Assembly (NCBI RefSeq): GCF_025822765.1
Contig: NZ_JACKUK010000031.1
Span: forward strand, 1-45,783
Length of the DNA stretch: 45,783 nt
Direction: 5' to 3'
From: Mycobacterium barrassiae
GTDB taxonomy: Bacteria; Actinomycetota; Actinomycetes; Mycobacteriales; Mycobacteriaceae
Shown here: in pieces, positions 26,703 through 35,612 of the stretch
Layout of the letters: the number at the start of each line of letters is the position of its first letter
Position numbering within the stretch: position 1 is the stretch's first letter
Notes under the pieces: model-generated
Database searches by the model: none
Seen by the model: the letters and a program-made list of their open reading frames with translations, nothing else
What the model was told of the DNA's origin: nothing
Made by a program: the position numbers and the translations under genes

Positions 26703-27716
26703 ATGCGAAAAGTCGCTGTCGTACTTGCGTTGCTCACTCTGCTGCTCGCGGGATGCGTGTCGCGGCAGGACAGTTCGGGTCCGTCCGAAGCGCCTCCCAC
26801 GGTGGCGCTGTCGGAGCTGTCTGACCTGACGCTCAACGTCGGGGATCAGAAGGGTGGTACCGAATCGCTGCTGCGGGCAGCCGGTGCGCTGGACAACCTG
26901 CCGTACAAGGTCGCCTTCTCGACGTTCACCTCGGGACCACCGCAGATCGAGGCCGCCACCGCGGGCAAGATCGACTTCGCGATCACCGGGAACACGCCGC
27001 CGATCTTCGGCGCCGCCTCCAATGCGAAGGTCAAGGTCGTCTCGGCGTACGACGGCAGCGGCAGGGGAGACAGGGTGCTCGTCCACGCCGATTCGCCGAT
27101 CCGCACGGTGGAGGATCTGCGCGGTAAGAAGATCGCCCTCGGCAAGGGCAGCTCTGCCCACGGCAACGTGCTGGGGCAACTGCAACGGGTCGGGATGTCG
27201 CCGTCGGATGTCGAACTGGTCTTCCTGCAGCCTGCCGACGCACTGGGTGCCTTCACTCAACGACAGGTCGACGCGTGGGCGATCTGGGATCCCTACACCG
27301 CTCAGGCCGAGGCCGACATCCCGGTGCGCAGCGTCGCCCAAGCGACGGGCGTGACGAACGGCGCCGGTTTCGGCATCGCCTCCGACGCCGCACTGGCCGA
27401 TCCGAAACGGAACACGGCGCTGAACGACCTGCTCGTGCGGTACGCCAAGGCGACGCGCTGGGCGCAGGACAACCCCGAGCAGTGGGCGCAGAGTTATGCC
27501 GACGCAGTGGGTCTGGATCTCGAGGTGGCCACCGCGGCGCAGGGGCGCAGCCTGCGGTTGCCTGTCGATCTATCGGACGATCTCGTCGCTTCGGAACAGG
27601 AGCTGGCCGATCTGTTCGCCGAATCCGGCCAAATCTCCGATAAGCCCGAATTCAAGAACTGGGTCGATACCCGATACAGCGAATCGCTTGCGCCGCTTTA
27701 CCTCAACCGCAACTAG
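26703..27716 (+). CDS. ssuA: Alkanesulfonate-binding lipoprotein SsuA
   Basis: A 337-aa substrate-binding protein with a lipoprotein signal (MRKVAVVLALLTLLLAGC; acylated cysteine at residue 18). Family features include LNVGDQKGG near the mature start, IDFAITGNTPPIFGAAS, LRGKKIALGKGSSAHGN and QVDAWAIWDPYTAQAE, as in SsuA/aliphatic-sulfonate binders. It is preceded by a GAAGAGG Shine-Dalgarno sequence 6 nt before the ATG. It lies between ssuB and ssuD and is a likely substrate of the lipoprotein acylation machinery. Confidence 0.92.
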   Translation: MRKVAVVLALLTLLLAGCVSRQDSSGPSEAPPTVALSELSDLTLNVGDQKGGTESLLRAAGALDNLPYKVAFSTFTSGPPQIEAATAGKIDFAITGNTPPIFGAASNAKVKVVSAYDGSGRGDRVLVHADSPIRTVEDLRGKKIALGKGSSAHGNVLGQLQRVGMSPSDVELVFLQPADALGAFTQRQVDAWAIWDPYTAQAEADIPVRSVAQATGVTNGAGFGIASDAALADPKRNTALNDLLVRYAKATRWAQDNPEQWAQSYADAVGLDLEVATAAQGRSLRLPVDLSDDLVASEQELADLFAESGQISDKPEFKNWVDTRYSESLAPLYLNRN

Positions 27717-27727
27717 GAGCAATCCAC

Positions 27728-28843
27728 ATGTCAGAACAGCCGTCTTCGTCACCAACAGCGAAGTTCTTCTGGTTCCTGCCCACCAACGGTGACAGCCGAT
27801 CCATCGTCGGCGCCTCGCACGCGTCGTCGCATCACATCGTGCCCCCGAACTACCGGGCACCCTCACGCAGGTACCTCGCCGAGGTGGCACGCGCCGCGGA
27901 CCGCCTCGGGTACGAGGGGGTGCTGACGCCGACGGGGACCTGGTGCGAGGACGCGTGGTTGACGGCGTCGGCGCTGCTCGCCGAGACCGAACGCCTGAAA
28001 TTCCTGGTCGCGTTCCGGCCGGGCCTGGTGCCGCCGACGCTGGCGGCCCAACAAACCGCGACGCTGCAGCGCTTCTCCGAGGGCCGGGTCCTGCTCAACA
28101 TCGTCACCGGCGGCGACGACGTCGAACAGCGCCGGTTCGGCGACTGGCTGAACCACGACGAACGTTACGAGCGCACAGGGGAATTCCTGCACATCGTCAA
28201 CAAGCTGTGGCGCCAGGATTCGTACGACTTCGAGGGCAAGTACTACACGGTGAAGGACGCACGGGTCTCGGCGGCCCCGGATCCCTTGCCGCAGATCTAC
28301 TTCGGTGGTTCGTCGGCGGCAGCGCTGCCGATCGCCGCAGAGCATGTCGACGTGTACCTGACATGGGGCGAGCCCCCACAGGCCGCGGCGGCCAAGATCG
28401 AGCAGGTGCGCAAGCTCGCCGAGGAACGTGGCCGCAAGGTGCGCTTCGGCATCCGGTTGCACACCATCAGTCGCGACACGTCCGCGGCGGCGTGGGCGGT
28501 GGCCGACGAACTGCTCGCCGATCTCAGCCCCGAGCAGATCGCCAAACAGACTGAACTGCATGCCAAGTCGGAGTCCGAGGGTCAGCGCCGGATGACCGCA
28601 CTGCACGGCGGACGGGTGGACAAGCTGGAGATCTATCCCAACCTGTGGGCGGGGGTCGGACTGGTTCGCGGCGGCGCGGGCACGGCGCTGGTCGGTAGCC
28701 ATGAAGAGGTCGCGAACCTGATCTACGAGTATCACTCCGTCGGCTTCGACGAGTTCATCCTCTCCGGCTATCCGCATCTGGAGGAGGCGTACTGGTTCGC
28801 CGAGGGTGTGCTACCGCTGTTGAAGCACAAGGGCGTCGCGTAG
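27728..28843 (+). CDS. ssuD: FMNH2-dependent alkanesulfonate monooxygenase SsuD
   Basis: A 371-aa luciferase-family monooxygenase that cleaves C-S bonds of alkanesulfonates to aldehyde and sulfite. Typical SsuD segments are FWFLPTNGDSRSIVG, ASHHIVPPNYRAPSRRYLAEVARAADRLGYEGVLTPTG in part, FLVAFRPGLVPPTLAAQQTAT, NIVTGGD and the ending EFILSGYPHLEEAYWFAEGVLPLL. It follows ssuA by 11 bp with an AGGAG Shine-Dalgarno sequence. An FMN reductase (SsuE) is needed but is not encoded in this window. A long hairpin after the stop ends the operon. Confidence 0.95.
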   Translation: MSEQPSSSPTAKFFWFLPTNGDSRSIVGASHASSHHIVPPNYRAPSRRYLAEVARAADRLGYEGVLTPTGTWCEDAWLTASALLAETERLKFLVAFRPGLVPPTLAAQQTATLQRFSEGRVLLNIVTGGDDVEQRRFGDWLNHDERYERTGEFLHIVNKLWRQDSYDFEGKYYTVKDARVSAAPDPLPQIYFGGSSAAALPIAAEHVDVYLTWGEPPQAAAAKIEQVRKLAEERGRKVRFGIRLHTISRDTSAAAWAVADELLADLSPEQIAKQTELHAKSESEGQRRMTALHGGRVDKLEIYPNLWAGVGLVRGGAGTALVGSHEEVANLIYEYHSVGFDEFILSGYPHLEEAYWFAEGVLPLLKHKGVA

Positions 28844-28861
28844 CGACCGCGAATTGAGCGC

Positions 28862-28917
28862 CGAGCGTGCGCTCACTGCGAACACCGGGCCGAAATTTCG
28901 CAGTGAGCGCACGTTCG
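28862..28917. terminator. Long T-less hairpin between convergent ssuD and lppI
   Basis: GTGCGCTCACTGCGAA (28867-28882) pairs perfectly with TTCGCAGTGAGCGCAC (28897-28912). The pairing extends outward to 28862/28917 with one mismatch, and the loop is 14 nt. No T-tract follows on either strand. Position between two stop codons suggests a bidirectional mycobacterial-type terminator. Confidence 0.6.
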
Positions 28918-28922
28918 CAACG

Positions 28923-29597
28923 TCAGCAGCTGAACTTCTCACCGATCTGCGGTGGCGCCGTGACGGGTTCCAGGCATCCGAAGGGCTCGATCCCGGCCTC
29001 GCTGTACCGCACCGCGGTGTCATGGGCGCGGTTGGCGCAGAACAGTCCGATCTGATCGACGCGGCACTGGTAGTCGCCAAAGCCCAGCGACCCACCGTAG
29101 GGCAGCTCAGGTCCTTTACCGGCGGTGAACGGGCCGGGGTCGCCATGCACGGATCCCACAGTGACACTGGGCCCGTCGAAGTCGACCCAGCCGCCTTTCC
29201 ACTCGCCGTACGCGTCGTCGGGCCGCGGCGGCGGGTCGGCTAGGTCGACCAGACACGCCAACGCTCCACCGCTGTAGCGGGTGTCGGTGATGCAGGTGGT
29301 CTTGCCCGAGGGCGTGACGAATGCGACGTCCTCACCCAGATCGGTGGCCACGCCGTCACGTGTGGCGACGTGGTACTCCGCGGCGTCGACCGTGTCGCCC
29401 GCCTCGATCCAGGCGACGACGTCGGCCATCGGCGCCCCCGGTGCGGGCGGATGCGCGGGTGCGGTGGTCGACGGCGTGGTCGACGAAGACCTGCTGGTGT
29501 TCGGGGGTATCGGCGTGATCCGCTCGGCCTGGCCGTCCGTGCTGGAGGAACACCCTGCCACTAGCAACACGATCGCGATCAGCCCGGCCCTTCCCAT
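28923..29597 (-). CDS. lppI: Lipoprotein LppI-like
   Basis: A 224-aa predicted lipoprotein with signal peptide MGRAGLIAIVLLVAGC (cysteine at 16) and a Ser/Thr/Pro-rich linker. The mature domain has several cysteines (CITDTRYSGGALAC, YQCRV, FCAN, FGCLEP), consistent with a secreted disulfide-containing fold. Its position beside lipT, in divergent orientation, matches M. tuberculosis lppI (Rv2046), of similar length. Function unknown. The ATG at 29597 fits both the signal peptide and the leaderless promoter directly before it. It converges with ssuD across the T-less hairpin. Confidence 0.8.
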   Translation of the reverse strand: MGRAGLIAIVLLVAGCSSSTDGQAERITPIPPNTSRSSSTTPSTTAPAHPPAPGAPMADVVAWIEAGDTVDAAEYHVATRDGVATDLGEDVAFVTPSGKTTCITDTRYSGGALACLVDLADPPPRPDDAYGEWKGGWVDFDGPSVTVGSVHGDPGPFTAGKGPELPYGGSLGFGDYQCRVDQIGLFCANRAHDTAVRYSEAGIEPFGCLEPVTAPPQIGEKFSC

Positions 29598-29672
29598 ATC
29601 GGCCAGGCTAGCGGGCCGACGCGCCGATCCCGTCCAGGCACGTCGGCCGGTGCCATTCGCTACGGTCGGGTC
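29598..29672. promoter_or_regulatory. Divergent leaderless promoters of lppI and lipT
   Basis: Minus strand: TAGCCT (29610-29605), 7-nt spacer, ATG at 29597. Plus strand: TACGGT (29661-29666), 6-nt spacer, ATG at 29673. Two leaderless starts therefore share a 75-bp gap. Confidence 0.6.
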
Positions 29673-31181
29673 ATGCACGAACACACGGTCCGCGCGACGA
29701 TCGCCTCCGGCACCGTTGAGGGCTTCACCCGCGACGGGGTGAACCGGTGGCGCGCGATCCCGTACGCCCGTCCGCCGGTCGGCCCGCTGCGATTGCGCGC
29801 ACCGCAGCCCGTCGAGCCGTGGCCAGGGGTGCGGTACTGCCACGGGGTCGGCTACTGCGCGCCTCAGCAACGCATGTACACGATCCTCGCGCCCGGCCGC
29901 TACCAGCCGATGAGCGAGGACTGCCTGACGCTCAACGTCGTCACCCCCGCGTCTCCGCCGGACACCTCCATGCCGGTCATGGTGTTCATCCACGGCGGCG
30001 GCTACTTCATGGGCAGTTCGGCGACGCCGATCTACGACGGCGCGTCGCTGGCCCGTCAAGGCTGCGTGTATGTCTCGGTGAACTACCGGCTCGGGGCGCT
30101 GGGGTGTCTTGACCTCACGTCGTTGTCCGACAGGGAGCACACCTTCGACGACAATCTCTTCCTGCGCGACCTGGTGATGGCACTCCGTTGGGTACAGGAC
30201 AACATCGCCGTCTTCGGTGGCGATCCGGACAATGTGACCATCTTCGGGGAGAGCGCCGGCGCCCATGCGGTGGCGACGCTGTTGGCCGTGCCCGCCGCTA
30301 AAGGCCTGTTCGCACAAGCCATCTCCGAGAGCCCGGCCGCCGGGATGGTGCGCACCAAGGAGATCGCGGCGGAGTACGCTGTCAAATTCGCCGAGATTCT
30401 CGGCGCCGGCCCCGGTGAGGGAGCGGCCGCCGTGATGGCCGCCCGCCCGACGGAATTGGTGACCGCGTTCGAACGGCTCATCGTCGCGGGCCAGCGCGAC
30501 ATGCTGGGCGCCTTCGCCGCAGGCCCCACCAGTGGCAGCGAGTACCTGCCGCTGGACCCGATCGCCGCGATGCGCGACGGGCAGGCCCACCGGGTACCGC
30601 TCATCGTCGGCACCAACGCCGAGGAGGCCAGGCTGTTCGGCCGGTTCCTCAAACTGTTGCCGATGACCGAGTCGACGATCGAGCGGCTGCTGTCGTTGGC
30701 GGAACCCGATGAGCGGGAACGCATCACCTCCGCGTACCCCGGATATCCCGACCCCGCGGCGTGCATCCAGTTCGGCGGCGACTTCGCGTTCGGGGCGGCG
30801 GCGTGGCAGATCGCCGAAGCGCACAACAGGCACGCGCCGACGTACCTCTACCGCTACGACTATGCACCGCGGACGTTGCGTTGGTCAGGTCTGGGCGCCA
30901 CCCATGCGACGGAGTTGCTGGCGGTGTTCGACGTCTACCGAACAACTTTCGGGAAGCTGCTCACCGCCGCAGCGGACCGCAAGACCGCGCTGCGCGTCAG
31001 CGACGACATCCAGTCACGCTGGCGTGCCTTCGCCCGCACGGGCGCGCCCGGCGACGACTGGCCGGTCTACACGATCCCCGAGCGGGCGGTGCAGGTCTTC
31101 GACCGCCGACCCCGCATCGAGTACGACCCGCATGCCCCTCGTCGAGAAGCCTGGGAAGGGTTCACTCTGGCCGGCCGCTGA
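29673..31181 (+). CDS. lipT: Carboxylesterase type B LipT
   Basis: A 502-aa type-B carboxylesterase. The nucleophile elbow is FGESAGA with S194. The oxyanion-hole segment VFIHGGGYFMGS, the carboxylesterase opening GVNRWRAIPYARPPVGPLR and the SEDCLTLNVVTP signature are all present. The acidic residue and histidine lie in the C-terminal half (NAEEARLF and GATHATEL). No signal peptide is evident. It hydrolyses ester bonds of unknown natural substrates and corresponds to M. tuberculosis Rv2045c. The ATG is supported by a TANNNT box 6 nt upstream. Confidence 0.92.
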   Translation: MHEHTVRATIASGTVEGFTRDGVNRWRAIPYARPPVGPLRLRAPQPVEPWPGVRYCHGVGYCAPQQRMYTILAPGRYQPMSEDCLTLNVVTPASPPDTSMPVMVFIHGGGYFMGSSATPIYDGASLARQGCVYVSVNYRLGALGCLDLTSLSDREHTFDDNLFLRDLVMALRWVQDNIAVFGGDPDNVTIFGESAGAHAVATLLAVPAAKGLFAQAISESPAAGMVRTKEIAAEYAVKFAEILGAGPGEGAAAVMAARPTELVTAFERLIVAGQRDMLGAFAAGPTSGSEYLPLDPIAAMRDGQAHRVPLIVGTNAEEARLFGRFLKLLPMTESTIERLLSLAEPDERERITSAYPGYPDPAACIQFGGDFAFGAAAWQIAEAHNRHAPTYLYRYDYAPRTLRWSGLGATHATELLAVFDVYRTTFGKLLTAAADRKTALRVSDDIQSRWRAFARTGAPGDDWPVYTIPERAVQVFDRRPRIEYDPHAPRREAWEGFTLAGR

Positions 31182-31232
31182 ATCCGTTGCGCTGTCCCAA
31201 ACCGCTGCGCATCGCGGCGCATTTGTGATTGC

Positions 31233-33191
31233 GTGATTCCCGTGGTTTACCCCCTGGATCCGCTCAGCGGCGACGAGTTCACGGCGGTCGCATCCATCCT
31301 GCAGCGCGAACACGGTGTCGGAGATGGTTGGCGGTACGCGTCCATCGAATTGATCGAGCCCAGCAAGGCCGAGTTGCGGGCGTTCGACGAGGGGGGAGCG
31401 GCGCCGCCGCGCCGCGCGAGGGTGACCTGCCTCCAACGGTCGGCCAACGCGACGTACAAGAGCACGGTGTCGCTGACCGACGACCGGGTGGAGTCGTTCG
31501 AGCACATCCCCGGGGTGCAGGCCAACTTCACCGTCGACGAGTTCGCCGAATGCGACCAGCTGCTGCGGTCGCACCCGGATGTCGCAGCGGCGCTGGCCAA
31601 GCGCGGCATCACAGACATCGACCTCGTCTTCTTCGACACATGGACCTACGGCAACGCCGTCGCGCCGCCGGAGTACCGCGACCGGCGGATCGGCTGGTCG
31701 GACACCTGGGTCAGGGACAAGCCCGGCGGCAGTCCCTATGCGAATCTCGTCAGCGGACTGCACTGCGTCATCGACCTCAATGCCATGGAGTTGCTGCGCG
31801 TCGAGGACAGCGGTCCGTTCTCCGGGGACGGTATCGAGAAGCCGAACGTGATGGGCGAGTACGTGCCGAGCATGATCCCGGAGGCCATCCGGTCCGCATC
31901 GCGGCGGGAACCGCTCAAGCCGCTGCACATCGAGCAGCCCGAGGGGCCCTCGTTCACCCTGGACGGCAATCTGCTGCGGTGGCAGAACTGGTCGCTGCGG
32001 GTCGGCTTCAATCACCGCGAGGGCATGACGCTGCACACCATCAGCTACCGCGATGGCGACCGGGAACGCTCTGTCGCACACCGCATATCGCTCGCCGAGA
32101 TGATCGTTCCGTACCGGGACTCGTCGGAGGACCACTACCGGCGCACCGCGTTCGACATCGGCGAGTGGGGTCTGGGGTTCATGACCACATCGCTGGAACT
32201 GGGCTGCGACTGCCTCGGCGAGATCCGCTACCTCGATGCCGTGCTCCACAACAGCAAGGGCGAGCCCTACACCATCACCAATGCCATCTGTATCCACGAG
32301 GAAGACAACGCCGTGCTCTGGAAGCACGTCGACCACAGCATCGGTGCCGAGGTGCGCCGCATGCGCAGGCTCACGGTGTCGTCGCACGTGACGGTCGCCA
32401 ACTACGAGTATCTGGTCTATTGGCGGTTCTACCAGGACGGCAACATCGAGTGCGAGATCCGGGCCACCGGAATCATGGTGACGACGCCGTTGGCTCCCGG
32501 CCAGCCGCACCCGAACGGCACCCTGGTCGACGAACGCACCTACGCGCCGTATCACCAGCACTTCCTGGTGGCACGGCTCGACATGGACATCGACGGCACC
32601 GACAACACCATCGTCATGACCGAGTCGCACGCCGAGCCGATGGGGCCGGAGAATCCCTACGGCCTCTCGCTGGTGACGCGCAGCATCCCGTTGCGCAGCG
32701 AGAGCCAGGGCAAGCAGGACGTCAACTACGCGACCCAGCGCTCCTGGAAGATCGTCAACCCCAATGTCGTCAACGGGATCGGCACCCACCCGGCGTACAA
32801 GCTGGTGCCCAGCGGGGCGATTCCCCCCATGTTCGATCCCGACTCCCCGGTGATCGAGCGGGCCAGTGTCATCGGCCATACTCTCTGGGTGACCCCGAAT
32901 CATCCCGACGAACGTTGGCCTGCTGGCGAATTCGTCAACCAGTCCTCGAAGGACACCGGGCTGGCGAAGTGGACGCTGGCCAACCGTTCCATCGACAACA
33001 CCGACGTCGTGATGTGGTATGTGTTCGGCATCCATCACATCACCCGGCCGGAGGACTGGCCGGTGATGCCCGTCGACATCGTGTCGTTCTGGCTGAAACC
33101 GTTCGGCTTCTTCGACCGCAACCCGGCTCTGGATGTCGTGGGGACCCCGCCCGACATGTGCCACACCACATCGACCAGTGCGCACCACTGA
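31233..33191 (+). CDS. Copper-containing primary amine oxidase
   Basis: A 652-aa copper/TPQ amine oxidase that converts primary amines to aldehydes with release of ammonia and H2O2. The TPQ precursor tyrosine is Y391 in VANYEYLVYW, the catalytic base is D308 in RRTAFDIGEWGLG, and two copper ligands are H441 and H443 in YHQHFLVARLDMD. The third is expected in the C-terminal FGIHHITRPEDWPVMPVD. It resembles Arthrobacter phenylethylamine/tyramine oxidases in length and layout. It starts with GTG at 31233, 51 bp after lipT. The stop is a few bases from the next gene, so the two are probably cotranscribed. Substrate not deducible. Confidence 0.93.
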   Translation: MIPVVYPLDPLSGDEFTAVASILQREHGVGDGWRYASIELIEPSKAELRAFDEGGAAPPRRARVTCLQRSANATYKSTVSLTDDRVESFEHIPGVQANFTVDEFAECDQLLRSHPDVAAALAKRGITDIDLVFFDTWTYGNAVAPPEYRDRRIGWSDTWVRDKPGGSPYANLVSGLHCVIDLNAMELLRVEDSGPFSGDGIEKPNVMGEYVPSMIPEAIRSASRREPLKPLHIEQPEGPSFTLDGNLLRWQNWSLRVGFNHREGMTLHTISYRDGDRERSVAHRISLAEMIVPYRDSSEDHYRRTAFDIGEWGLGFMTTSLELGCDCLGEIRYLDAVLHNSKGEPYTITNAICIHEEDNAVLWKHVDHSIGAEVRRMRRLTVSSHVTVANYEYLVYWRFYQDGNIECEIRATGIMVTTPLAPGQPHPNGTLVDERTYAPYHQHFLVARLDMDIDGTDNTIVMTESHAEPMGPENPYGLSLVTRSIPLRSESQGKQDVNYATQRSWKIVNPNVVNGIGTHPAYKLVPSGAIPPMFDPDSPVIERASVIGHTLWVTPNHPDERWPAGEFVNQSSKDTGLAKWTLANRSIDNTDVVMWYVFGIHHITRPEDWPVMPVDIVSFWLKPFGFFDRNPALDVVGTPPDMCHTTSTSAHH

Positions 33192-33195
33192 CGTC

Positions 33196-35139
33196 ATGGA
33201 GCGGCCCTCGGATCTGACGGCCGACTGGTTGAGCTCCGCACTCGGTTTTCCCGTCACGGATTTCGCGTTCGAGCGCATCGGCACCGGGCAGATGAGTGAG
33301 TGCTACCGCATTGAGCTGACCCGCGGCTCCGGTGACACCGGACCGTCGTCCGTCGTGCTCAAGGTGGCCGCGACCGACCCGGTGAGCAGGCAGACCGGGC
33401 TGGCGCTCGGGCTGTACGAGCGTGAGGTGCGGTTCTACACCGACATCGCGCCGACCATCGGCGGCGGACCGGTCGCCGCGTGCTATTCGGCCGGCTTCGA
33501 GCCCGAGACGGGCGCCTTCCACCTCCTGCTCGGCGACGCCGGGCCCGCAGTCGTCGGCGACGAATTGCGCGGCGCCACAGTCGAACAGGCCACGCTGGCG
33601 TTGAGCGAGCTGGCCCGGTTGCATGCGCCGGCGTTCGGCGACGCTTCGATGGCCCAGGCGGACTGGCTCAACCGCGATGCGCCGGTGACGCAGGGGCTGA
33701 TCGCGCAGCTGTACGCCGGGTTCGTCGACCGGTATGCCGATCAGATCGCGCCGGAGCATCGCGAGGTGTGCGAGCGCCTCGTCGGCAGTTTCGACGCCTA
33801 TCTGGCGGCCGAGGGCGCCGACGACCGGATCATGGGCCTCGTCCACGGCGACTACCGGCTGGACAACATGCTCTTCGGTCAGCCAGGTGCGGACCGGCCG
33901 TTGACGGTCGTGGACTGGCAGACCGTCACCTGGGGGCCGGCCATGACCGACGTGGCCTACTTCGTCGGGTGCGCACTACCCAGCGAAGTTCGTCAGCAGC
34001 ACTACGACGACCTGCTGCGGGCCTACCACGAGGCGCTCGGGCCAGGGGTGGCGATCAGCCTCGACGACGTCCGCGAGGGCGTGCGGCGGCAGAGCTTCTT
34101 CGGGGTGATGATGGCGATCGTCAGCTCGATGCTCGTCGAGCGCACCGAGCGCGGTGACCAGCTGTTCATGACCATGCTGTCGCGGCACGCCGATCACGTG
34201 CTCGACACGGGAGCGGTGGAATTGTTGCCGGATCCTGTTGTGGCTCAACCTCTTACACCTGATCCCGCCGACGAGGCGGCCCACGCAGCGGGCACCGAAC
34301 CGCTGTGGAGCGAGAGCTGGTATTTCGATTTCGTCGATGTAGGGCAGGGTATCGGCGGATGGGTGCGGCTGGGCCTGATGCCCAACGAGAACACCACCTG
34401 GGTCAACGCGCTGCTGTGCGGCCCCGACTTGCCGACCATCGCCCTGCTCGACTTCCAGAACACCGGCGCGATCGACCTGACCCTCGACGCCGCCGAGCCG
34501 TTGCAGACGTACGCGGTGACAGTGCGGGGTACCGGCGAGGCCTTCGACGATCCGGCGGACCTGCTGCACGGAAAGCCGGGCCGGCCCGTTGAGGCGGCGA
34601 TGGAACTGGTGTGGACGACCGTCGGTGTTCCGTACCAGTACCGGATCACGCCTCGATACGAGATTCCGTGCACCGTGACGGGCTCGGTGACTGTCGACGG
34701 CCGCGAGTATGCGGTGACGAGTGTTCCCGGCCAGCGCGATCACTCCTGGGGAGTGCGCGATTGGTGGTCCATGGACTGGGTGTGGAGCGCACTGCATCTC
34801 GACGACGGCACCCACCTCCACGGCGTCGACATCCGGATACCCGGAGCGCCGCCGATCGGTATCGGCTACACGCAACGGGCGGGGGAGCCGCTGGTCGAAC
34901 TGCAGGGCGTGACGGCCGAGGCGACGTTCGGCGACAACGATCTGCCGGCCTCGACCGCGATCACCTACAACCCGGGCGGAGTCATCGCGACCATCGACAT
35001 TCGCGGCCACGCACCGGTGCTGCTGACGTCGCCCGACGGGCGGATCAGTCACTTCCCGCGCGCATGGGCGACGGTCAGCACCGCCGACGGTCGCAGCGGC
35101 GTCGGCTGGGTGGAGTGGAACCGCAACACGCCTTCCTAA
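33196..35139 (+). CDS. Kinase-like (APH family) plus CrtC-like fusion protein
   Basis: A 647-aa two-domain protein. Residues about 1-345 are an aminoglycoside-phosphotransferase/ecdysteroid-kinase-like fold: catalytic loop VHGDYRLDNMLF (H217, D219, N224) and the metal-binding aspartate D240 in VVDWQTVTWGP. Residues about 370-647 resemble the CrtC/hydroxyneurosporene-hydratase-like DUF7064/7065 group, with the typical QRDHSWGVRDWW block (about 513-523). The kinase part would phosphorylate a small hydroxylated molecule; the second part binds or modifies a hydrophobic one. An in-frame GTG at 33178 overlapping the amine oxidase stop is an alternative start. Cotranscription with the amine oxidase is likely. 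Function unknown. Confidence 0.8.
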   Translation: MERPSDLTADWLSSALGFPVTDFAFERIGTGQMSECYRIELTRGSGDTGPSSVVLKVAATDPVSRQTGLALGLYEREVRFYTDIAPTIGGGPVAACYSAGFEPETGAFHLLLGDAGPAVVGDELRGATVEQATLALSELARLHAPAFGDASMAQADWLNRDAPVTQGLIAQLYAGFVDRYADQIAPEHREVCERLVGSFDAYLAAEGADDRIMGLVHGDYRLDNMLFGQPGADRPLTVVDWQTVTWGPAMTDVAYFVGCALPSEVRQQHYDDLLRAYHEALGPGVAISLDDVREGVRRQSFFGVMMAIVSSMLVERTERGDQLFMTMLSRHADHVLDTGAVELLPDPVVAQPLTPDPADEAAHAAGTEPLWSESWYFDFVDVGQGIGGWVRLGLMPNENTTWVNALLCGPDLPTIALLDFQNTGAIDLTLDAAEPLQTYAVTVRGTGEAFDDPADLLHGKPGRPVEAAMELVWTTVGVPYQYRITPRYEIPCTVTGSVTVDGREYAVTSVPGQRDHSWGVRDWWSMDWVWSALHLDDGTHLHGVDIRIPGAPPIGIGYTQRAGEPLVELQGVTAEATFGDNDLPASTAITYNPGGVIATIDIRGHAPVLLTSPDGRISHFPRAWATVSTADGRSGVGWVEWNRNTPS

Positions 35140-35141
35140 TA

Positions 35142-35194
35142 GCGATTTGTGTGCGTTTCGGCGCGCTCACCGCTCCTGAACGCACACAAATCGC
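35142..35194. terminator. Long T-less hairpin between the fusion gene and ynfA
   Basis: GCGATTTGTGTGCGTT (35142-35157) pairs perfectly with AACGCACACAAATCGC (35179-35194); loop 21 nt. It starts 3 bp after the plus-strand stop and ends 6 bp before the ynfA stop, so it probably terminates both convergent genes. No T-tract. Confidence 0.6.
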
Positions 35195-35199
35195 CGGGG

Positions 35200-35526
35200 T
35201 CAGCGCGGCGCGTACATGATGAGCGCGACACCGACGAGGGCGACGACTGCGCCTGCGACGTCCCAGCGGTCGGGCCGGAAGCCATCGGCGACCATGCCCC
35301 AAAGCAGCGATCCGGCGATAAACACGCCGCCGTATGCGGCGAGCACCCTGCCGAAATGGGGGTCGGGCTGAAACGCCGCCACGAACCCGTATCCGCCGAG
35401 CGCGATGATTCCGGCGCCGATCCACACCAGCCCGCGATGCTCGCGCACGCCCTGCCAGACGAGCCACGCGCCACCGATCTCCAGCAGCGCAGCCAGTACG
35501 AACAGGGCGACCGATTTGAGCACCAT
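35200..35526 (-). CDS. ynfA: YnfA/UPF0060 family membrane protein
   Basis: A 108-aa small multidrug-resistance-like membrane protein with four hydrophobic helices, starting [21 protein letters not shown]. Characteristic segments are the [12 protein letters not shown] motif, [13 protein letters not shown] and the GFRPDRWD loop before the last helix. Members of this family are about 105-110 aa. Some resemble EmrE-type exporters, but a transport role here is inferred only from family. The ATG at 35526 is preferred; other in-frame starts lie further upstream. Confidence 0.9.
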   Translation of the reverse strand: MVLKSVALFVLAALLEIGGAWLVWQGVREHRGLVWIGAGIIALGGYGFVAAFQPDPHFGRVLAAYGGVFIAGSLLWGMVADGFRPDRWDVAGAVVALVGVALIMYAPR

Positions 35527-35552
35527 CACGACCCCCAGCCTGCCCGACAACG

Positions 35553-35607
35553 GGTGATTTCGGCGTGCTGGGTCACCCGCAGCGTGACTGAGCACGCCGA
35601 AATCGCC
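35553..35607 (-). terminator. Long T-less hairpin after the SCO6745-like gene
   Basis: GATTTCGGCGTGCT (35556-35569) pairs perfectly with AGCACGCCGAAATC (35591-35604). Three more outer pairs, one a G/T wobble, extend it to 35553/35607. It lies 5 bp after the minus-strand stop at 35613 and upstream of ynfA. No T-tract. Confidence 0.55.
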
Positions 35608-35612
35608 AGAAC

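Noticed and set aside
31014-33284. Very long open frame on the minus strand antisense to the amine oxidase
   Set aside because: The plus strand encodes a complete amine oxidase with all active-site residues; the antisense frame is a high-GC shadow of low-complexity composition.
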